Positions 63,214 through 64,000 of a stretch of DNA of 64,000 bases are shown piece after piece. The stretch comes from Saprospiraceae bacterium (GTDB lineage: Bacteria; Bacteroidota; Bacteroidia; Chitinophagales; Saprospiraceae). Position 1 is the first letter of the stretch. Each line of letters opens with the position of its first letter. The translations under genes and the position numbers were made by a program. The stretch lies in assembly GCA_030729925.1 (NCBI GenBank), contig JANQWK010000078.1, positions 1-64,000 of the forward strand. Reading direction: 5' to 3'. Below the pieces are notes generated by a model. That model saw only the letters and a list, made by a program, of their open reading frames with translations. It did not search any database and had not been told where the DNA came from.

Positions 63214-63281
63214 GGGACAGAGTTTGGGAGTTTTGAGTAGAAAATTTTTTATTGATATATGAAAATCAGTGTGTTATTAAA

Positions 63282-63315
63282 CAGGTGCAAGGCACCTTAA
63301 GGTGACTTGCACCTA
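63282..63315 (-). repeat. Dispersed palindromic repeat, copy 8 (inverted)
   Basis: Read on the minus strand the palindrome is TAGGTGCAAGTCACC, TTAA, GGTGCCTTGCACCTG, and the conserved block (GGTTACTTTAT..., TTAATAGGGGTAAT) lies on its right at about 63317-63358, so this copy is inverted relative to copies 3-7. It lies in the 296-bp divergent gap between glycerate kinase and the GNAT gene, where promoters are expected. Confidence 0.88.
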
Positions 63316-63509
63316 GATTACCCCTATTAATACTTTTTACGCTTATAAAGTAACCCATTTTGGCGCGAAAATTTTCAATTCTAATCTAATGGGGGGAATA
63401 AGCACCATATATCTTGTGTTTCAAACGATCAAAATTATTCCGGGATGCTTGCTGCGGTTAGTCAATCTGGAATCGTGATGGTATCTTCGGCAAAAATAAA
63501 TTAACACTT

Positions 63510-63965
63510 ATGCAGAAGCTGAAGATCCGGCGCGCTGAAATTGGCGATCTGGAACGATTGAGCGGTCTTTTTGACGATTACCGGGTGTTTTATGGCAAGC
63601 TACCTGATCGGGAGGGCGCCAAAACGTTCTTATTCGACAGATTGCGATATGAGGAGTCTGTGATTTTTGTGGCAGCATCGGCTGGGGATGTCTTGGTGGG
63701 ATTTGTACAACTCTACCCACTGTTTTCTTCGACACGCATGGCCAGGTTGTGGTTACTAAATGACTTATACGTGGAATTGCGGTACAGGGGCAAAGGTGTG
63801 GCGACACAACTGATTGAAGCAACCAAACAATTGTGCCGCCAAACTGGATCTTGCGGCTTGTTGTTGGAAACCGCCAAGGACAATGATCCTGCCAACGGAT
63901 TATACCTGTCAACCGGGTTTAACCTGGATGTGGATCATCATTATTACACCTGGAATGTTGAATAG
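63510..63965 (+). CDS. GNAT family N-acetyltransferase
   Basis: A 151-residue acetyltransferase. The acetyl-CoA motif A is visible as L-N-D-L-Y-V-E-L-R-Y-R-G-K-G-V-A-T-Q-L, and the C-terminal part has L-E-T-A-K-D-N-D-P-A-N-G-L-Y-x-x-x-G-F. The substrate is not recognisable. The start gives M-Q-K-L-K-I-R-R-A-E, right before the fold. It is the last gene in the window. Confidence 0.9.
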   Translation: MQKLKIRRAEIGDLERLSGLFDDYRVFYGKLPDREGAKTFLFDRLRYEESVIFVAASAGDVLVGFVQLYPLFSSTRMARLWLLNDLYVELRYRGKGVATQLIEATKQLCRQTGSCGLLLETAKDNDPANGLYLSTGFNLDVDHHYYTWNVE

Positions 63966-64000
63966 TATTTCAATTACTTGATAATCAATTTATGAGAGCC

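Noticed and set aside
2610-63315. Palindromic repeats considered as a CRISPR array
   Set aside because: Copies are kilobases apart with whole genes between, and no cas gene is present.

Overview
The window looks like chromosomal DNA of a member of the Bacteroidota, probably a Saprospirales/Lewinella-like bacterium (the lineage below phylum is inference). The evidence is a secreted subtilase with a type IX secretion (T9SS) C-terminal sorting domain, families typical of the phylum (DUF2911, DUF3109, a Rho factor with a charged insertion, TonB with long proline runs), weak Shine-Dalgarno signals, and Bacteroidota-type -7 promoter elements (TATCTTTG) before infB, serS and mqnC. I see no rRNA or tRNA gene, CRISPR array, transposase, integrase or prophage. 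Coding density is high, and nearly all long antisense reading frames are shadows.

Layout. 0-6.4 kb: a redoxin, a VOC-domain lipoprotein, YceI, a DUF1801/ankyrin pair divergent from OxyR, and a SLC13-type symporter. 6.4-16.6 kb, all minus strand: TIGR04076 protein, NhaC antiporter, aldo/keto reductase, GXWXG/DUF4334 protein, SDR, then a large glycosidase-like lipoprotein coupled to a DUF5107-TPR protein. 16.9-20.3 kb: a LysR regulator divergent from two small unknown genes and a Thermus-type isocitrate dehydrogenase. 20.3-25.1 kb: infB, nusA and rimP. 25.3-34 kb: mqnC, purine nucleoside phosphorylase, uvrA, GH3-family protein, Hsp20, DUF3109. 34-39.2 kb: citrate synthase, gcvH, VanZ-like protein, TonB, TPR protein. 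39.2-44.2 kb: rpmH, frr, a zinc peptidase and serS on the minus strand, with rho divergent from serS. 44.2-53.7 kb: T9SS subtilase, SDR, acyl-CoA synthetase, penicillin-acylase-like and beta-lactamase-like lipoproteins, DUF2911. 53.8-56.6 kb: an arsenic operon (arsR, two LMW-phosphatase-type arsenate reductase genes, ACR3). 56.7-64 kb: DUF885 peptidase-like lipoprotein, Rrf2 regulator, YeiH transporter, TlpA-like protein, glycerate kinase, GNAT acetyltransferase.

Most of the window is housekeeping: translation and transcription factors (IF-2, NusA, RimP, RRF, L34, SerRS, Rho), TCA enzymes (citrate synthase, IDH), menaquinone synthesis by the futalosine route (MqnC) and DNA repair (UvrA). Small adaptive modules sit between these: peroxide sensing (OxyR), arsenic resistance, and a putative sulfur-related Rrf2/YeiH/thioredoxin-like set.

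The most unusual structure is a dispersed intergenic repeat present in eight copies. Each copy has a 34-bp near-perfect palindrome made of two 15-bp arms around TTAA. Five or six copies also share conserved flanks, giving an element of about 110 bp. Two copies carry a compensatory base change in both arms, which suggests that the hairpin or palindrome itself is maintained. Other points worth following up are a candidate shared operator before yeiH and the TlpA-like gene, an arsenate-reductase-like protein with a signal peptide, an intrinsic-terminator-like hairpin just upstream of rimP, and a 558-bp gap with two back-to-back terminators.
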